A stretch of DNA of 36,216 bases from RGIG1959 sp045604545 (GTDB taxonomy: Bacteria; Bacillota; Clostridia; Oscillospirales; Acutalibacteraceae), in the NCBI GenBank assembly GCA_045604545.1, contig JAZUOG010000025.1, positions 1 to 36,216 of the forward strand, given 5' to 3'. Under the pieces are notes generated by a model. The model saw only the letters and a program-made list of their open reading frames with translations, made no database searches and was not told the DNA's origin. This document shows positions 34,101 through 36,216 of this stretch, in pieces. The position numbers and the translations under genes are program-made. Positions within the stretch are counted from its first letter, which is position 1. Each line of letters begins with the position of its first letter.

Positions 34101-35756
34101 GAAGGCTTGTGGGCGCATAGTGCTTCCAACGCACTGAATATCTATCGTGACGAAAACAATCACACGGTCATTCAGAACACCAACGGTCAGTGGCCGCATG
34201 CCACCTACACCCTCCCCGAAACCTACACCGTGACCGTCCCCGATCACCAGCTGTCGGTTGACATCACCGTCGGTTCCGAAACCCATCCTCATGTGATGTT
34301 CAACAACAAGTGGGTTTCCCTCTCGAAGTATATCTCCGCAACGAACATCAACAGCGCCGGCGATCTTGGCGCAGGAACTTACACCGTCGACATTCCGCTT
34401 TCTTCTATCGCGGAGCTTGCCGGCTGTGAAACCGCCAAAATCGATGCTGTCCGCATCTACTCTGTCGGTGCCGCTTCCGCTTCGGCTGTTACCGTGCGCA
34501 AGCTGATGATCACCGATTACGAAGCACCTCCCGAGAGCGAAAAGAATCGCGTCGACTTCCTGCCCGCGTCCGATGACGAAGTGTCTGTTGTCATCAACAA
34601 CGGCACGCACACTGTGGCTCTTGACGGTACTTTGACCATCAACGCCACCGACGGCTACCGTGTGCAGATCCTCAAGGAAGAGCCGACATTGTTCGATCTC
34701 TCCACTCTCAACGCCATTCACATGGCGGTTGAGTCGGATGTCCCGTTCAAGGTTGCGTTTGAACTCAAAGAGTTCACCGATCCTTCTGTTGCCGCCTCCT
34801 GGCTGACAACTTCTGCCACCTACTACAGCAAATTCTTCACCGTCGAGAACGACCGCGTTGCCGCAGGCTCTTACGATGTATATCTGGAAGCCGCCGATAA
34901 CGCGACAACGCTCAAGGATAAGACACTGGTGTACATGAACTCCGTGACCATCGTTTTCGAAGGCGCAGGTAACTTTGTCATCAGCACGTTGGAGGCTGTC
35001 GCTCATGATACCTATGAGTGGGATGAAAGCATCACCTACGGTGAGCCCGCCACCCCCGACAAGCCCTACTTCCAGCATGCCGCTAAGGTCGCGCCCGAAG
35101 TCGAGCATAAAGTCGACATCCTTAGTGCGATCGGTCTGAGCGAGCATCCCACCGTCACCGGTTGGGTCTCCTATGGCAACCAGGCACTCGGATTGAAGCT
35201 GGATCTTGCGACCACGCCTTACCTTTACTACTCCATTGCCCAGCCCGCAGATTCCAACTTTACGTTTGGCATCTACAACAACAACACCAATGCGCCGTGG
35301 TTCCTGTTCCGTGACGGCACCGGTGAAGGCGCGTATCTCAATCAAGGCGCCGCCAACTGGGATGCTTACCAAAACCGCGAGCAGTATATCCTCACCAGCG
35401 AGACCGGTTGCATTGATATGCGTCAGTTCCTCAAGAATCCCGCCAGCACTTCCTGGACGGTGAACAATGTGACGTTCTACAACTCTCAAGGCAAGAACGT
35501 GGTTATCAGCTATCTGTTCTTCGGTTCTGAGCCTCTGGCTCCTCCCGAACCGACTCTCGGCGATGTCAATGAAGACCTGTCGCTCTCCATGAAGGATGCC
35601 ATGGCCCTGTTTGAGGTCACCAGCGGCAACGCGCCTCTCGATTCTGTCGATGCGAAGCTTGCCGATATCAACGGCGACGGTATCATCAACACCTTCGACA
35701 CCCTGCTTCTCTACAACATTGTCAGCGGCAATCTGAAATTTGAAGACATTGCATAA
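31173..35756 (+). CDS. Secreted dockerin-containing metallophosphoesterase
   Basis: A 1527-residue exported protein. The signal peptide covers residues 1 to about 28 (KIGKALLSWLLTAILVLTP, then SSVIVFA). A calcineurin-like phosphoesterase lies at about 280-560 with metal-binding motifs MTTGDLVDDR, SGNHDVGD, TTHQYLD and LCGHDDGS. Two FIVAR-like helical modules are at about 653-715 (ALAELITNAKAIN) and 895-960 (ALEALIASAEALDKALYTTS). Between and after them are beta-rich segments of unknown type, possibly carbohydrate-binding. Residues 1462-1527 are a type I dockerin with two calcium loops (DVNEDLSLSMKD and DINGDGIINTFD). A dockerin means docking to a cohesin on a scaffold or the cell surface; none is in the window. 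The substrate (phosphodiester, phosphomonoester or teichoic/glycan phosphate) cannot be told. It is monocistronic. Confidence 0.92.
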   Translation: MKIGKALLSWLLTAILVLTPFSSVIVFAADNGIDALSTDAPEIAINIANLSYVTADTAISVAYSATGDATLSACDTRLEGTTLSTDAAFTFTPADQSLENGAYTLVAEATDSNGNTAIEVVTFYVVDKLDIGFTYAEDESVIPNDPNATAAYHEVTPLDYTVGYGATNDGVVSVDNALAYDDHSVIGMQYYTMPIESTSVSGIPYQLFTIALNGKTDGEVVVRYTGATLTAERIAVKVYNPTTSAWDTIGTFLGSDSLSEAVDVATYACNDAVYVMATLDYVTNGSDTMIWSTDPQHYTKFEDLHDFYYQVYQFAAEKYQNGEAGYIMTTGDLVDDRPSASVAPAQWQVSDTAMDYIDAVGMPNGLVSGNHDVGDYKKPDYADGAPGVDYSMFWNTFPASRYNTKPWFGGSLNNNASHYDLVTIGNVDFVVLYLGYGVEATDETIVWANEVLSTYSHRTAIITTHQYLDAGAAVRDNTSRAQLIFDTIIDPNPNVKVILCGHDDGSLCLEKTASDGRVVYEILSDYQFVEAEPDDFYQNPHYIGKVAECCGDGYIRLMSVEGNKLSSTTYSPVTGRYNPYGYRENFTIDLGDTTPTRLLSTVGFSAYVLGEETADTLSSDTALVITGQDSASYHHVSYMNYPDLPDSEGNTPVDLAALAELITNAKAINTEGCTPESIAALTDALDAAAIIDTTSVSAVQSAYIAIANAIGGLEEIKETIDPSTLESIHVYDMTPSKWYSNDSGTVITSSASHIAATQTEKGGIHMERSASSTHTWPSARYNGGTVTLKPNNGKIYVNLDVVANSAWCIYLEASQNGASAAVRLNFAISGAFNRIDTDGYQGTYQGVYDVTDAFVQNGFDPNATITISRSLVYIVPGDVTYDYIELMTDPASGVVDTAALEALIASAEALDKALYTTSTWNNLEKAIKEAKKSVNNATVVQADVNLAVMKLQKSIDSLKLLSDVVEEPEGSLLPADEGLWAHSASNALNIYRDENNHTVIQNTNGQWPHATYTLPETYTVTVPDHQLSVDITVGSETHPHVMFNNKWVSLSKYISATNINSAGDLGAGTYTVDIPLSSIAELAGCETAKIDAVRIYSVGAASASAVTVRKLMITDYEAPPESEKNRVDFLPASDDEVSVVINNGTHTVALDGTLTINATDGYRVQILKEEPTLFDLSTLNAIHMAVESDVPFKVAFELKEFTDPSVAASWLTTSATYYSKFFTVENDRVAAGSYDVYLEAADNATTLKDKTLVYMNSVTIVFEGAGNFVISTLEAVAHDTYEWDESITYGEPATPDKPYFQHAAKVAPEVEHKVDILSAIGLSEHPTVTGWVSYGNQALGLKLDLATTPYLYYSIAQPADSNFTFGIYNNNTNAPWFLFRDGTGEGAYLNQGAANWDAYQNREQYILTSETGCIDMRQFLKNPASTSWTVNNVTFYNSQGKNVVISYLFFGSEPLAPPEPTLGDVNEDLSLSMKDAMALFEVTSGNAPLDSVDAKLADINGDGIINTFDTLLLYNIVSGNLKFEDIA

Positions 35757-35791
35757 CATCGCAACGACAGTGAAAAAAGACGTTCTGTCGT

Positions 35792-35829
35792 CCGCCCCAT
35801 ATCCTCGGATATGGGGCGGTTTTCTTTTT
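35792..35829 (+). terminator. Terminator after the dockerin gene
   Basis: CCGCCCCATAT and ATATGGGGCGG form a GC-rich stem of at least 11 bp (35792-35819) followed by TTTTCTTTTT. Confidence 0.93.
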
Positions 35830-35860
35830 GAATTTTCGAGAAAAATAATCCAATATTAAC

Positions 35861-35889
35861 TTGACATTTGATATAAAAAATGGTATGAT
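35861..35889 (+). promoter_or_regulatory. Promoter of the serine tRNA pair
   Basis: TTGACA (35861-35866), 17-base spacer, TATGAT (35884-35889): eleven of twelve consensus bases, 20 bases before the first tRNA. Confidence 0.88.
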
Positions 35890-35908
35890 ATCTGCAGTCA
35901 ATTGCCAC

Positions 35909-35995
35909 GGAGAGGTGTCCGAGCGGTTTAAGGAGCCGGTCTTGAAAACCGGTGACTCGTAAGAGCCAAGGGTTCGAATCCCTTCCTCTCCGCCA
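35909..35995 (+). tRNA. tRNA-Ser (UGA)
   Basis: Acceptor GGAGAGG (35909-35915) pairs with CCTCTCC (35985-35991), with G discriminator and encoded CCA. The anticodon stem CCGGT/ACCGG encloses CTTGAAA with anticodon TGA at 35943-35945. A long variable arm and GGTTCGAATC T-arm fit a class II serine tRNA. It would read UCN codons, mainly UCA and UCG. Confidence 0.97.
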
Positions 35996-36063
35996 ACAAC
36001 ACCAATCCAACACAATTTCATATACTTTTCGGCGGGACACCAACCCGTGTGAAAAGACGATTC

Positions 36064-36154
36064 GGAGAAGTACTCAAGTTGGTGACGAGGCGCCCCTGCT
36101 AAGGGCGTAGGTCGGGTAACCGGCGCGAGGGTTCGAGTCCCTCCTTCTCCGCCA
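36064..36154 (+). tRNA. tRNA-Ser (GCU)
   Basis: Acceptor GGAGAAG (36064-36070) pairs with CTTCTCC (36144-36150), with G discriminator and encoded CCA. The anticodon stem CGCCC/GGGCG encloses CTGCTAA with anticodon GCT at 36098-36100. A long variable arm confirms a class II serine tRNA reading AGC and AGU. It lies 68 bases after the first serine tRNA, probably on one transcript. Confidence 0.97.
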
Positions 36155-36157
36155 AAG

Positions 36158-36193
36158 CAAAGAACCTATCCATTTGGATAGGTTCTTTGTTTA
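36158..36193 (+). terminator. Terminator after the tRNA pair
   Basis: CAAAGAACCTATCC and GGATAGGTTCTTTG form a perfect 14-bp stem on an ATTT loop, followed by TTTATT. Confidence 0.9.
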
Positions 36194-36216
36194 TTGTGTA
36201 TTGAGGCAGACTCGAA

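Noticed and set aside
31203..35759. Two very long minus-strand open frames (about 718 and 793 codons) opposite the dockerin gene
   Set aside because: They mirror the plus-strand gene, whose GC-ending codons suppress stops on the other strand. They have no ribosome sites, no signal peptide and no recognisable motif, while the plus frame has clear domains.
35711..36043. Minus-strand frames crossing the first serine tRNA
   Set aside because: They run through a tRNA with complete cloverleaf pairing and CCA, and such tRNA-crossing frames are a common artefact.
1..36216. CRISPR array, prophage, insertion sequence or riboswitch
   Set aside because: No regularly spaced repeats, transposase, integrase or phage genes were seen, and no leader longer than about 200 bases contains recognisable riboswitch motifs.

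Overview
The window looks like chromosome from a low-to-mid GC member of Bacillota, class Clostridia, probably the Oscillospirales/Ruminococcaceae side. The reasons are strong AGGAGG-type ribosome sites with frequent TTG and GTG starts, sigma-A promoters, DUF4364, DUF5685 and DUF815 proteins, a ferredoxin-linked 2-oxoacid oxidoreductase typical of anaerobes, and a secreted protein with a C-terminal dockerin. No phage, insertion sequence or CRISPR array was seen. Family names rest on motif recognition from memory, not on searches.

Left part (1-22,013), almost entirely minus strand. An RpiR regulator, a BaiN/HI0933-type flavoprotein and cmk (cut by the window edge) form one operon (2665 to 1). 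A four-gene cassette of poorly characterised proteins follows (6034 to 2726, read leftwards): a DUF5685 protein, a J-like protein without HPD and with a Cys-rich tail, a polytopic membrane protein, and a zinc-ribbon single-pass membrane protein. It ends at a terminator. Next is a compact block uvrB-uvrA-M42 peptidase-M42 peptidase-GNAT-aluminium-resistance-type PLP enzyme (14,974 to 6116), mostly joined by stop/start overlaps. A Na/Pi cotransporter with a PhoU-like tail is followed by a short KdpD-like kinase and an OmpR/KdpE-type regulator (18,605 to 15,132), closed by a strong hairpin. coaD and pncB (NAD and CoA biosynthesis) follow. A plus-strand DUF4364 gene and a minus-strand cell-wall amidase converge on one bidirectional terminator.

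Right part (22,083-36,216), all plus strand. A sodium/solute symporter has a perfect consensus promoter and a leader hairpin. Its neighbour is an operon paaK-iorA-iorB-paaK-ACT, which should oxidise aryl-pyruvates to aryl-acetyl-CoA with reduced ferredoxin and interconvert the CoA ester with the free acid. A DUF815 ATPase and a small unknown protein follow, then a 1527-residue secreted, dockerin-tagged metallophosphoesterase, and two serine tRNAs (UGA and GCU).

The most interesting signal is in the DUF5685 protein. It carries two aspartate motifs (D105xxxD109 and D203xxxD207xxxD211) in the order and approximate spacing of squalene/phytoene synthases. It overlaps the gene for a J-like protein that has lost HPD and ends in two cysteines. 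Together with two membrane proteins this may be an uncharacterised envelope or lipid module. That is inference and needs structural comparison.
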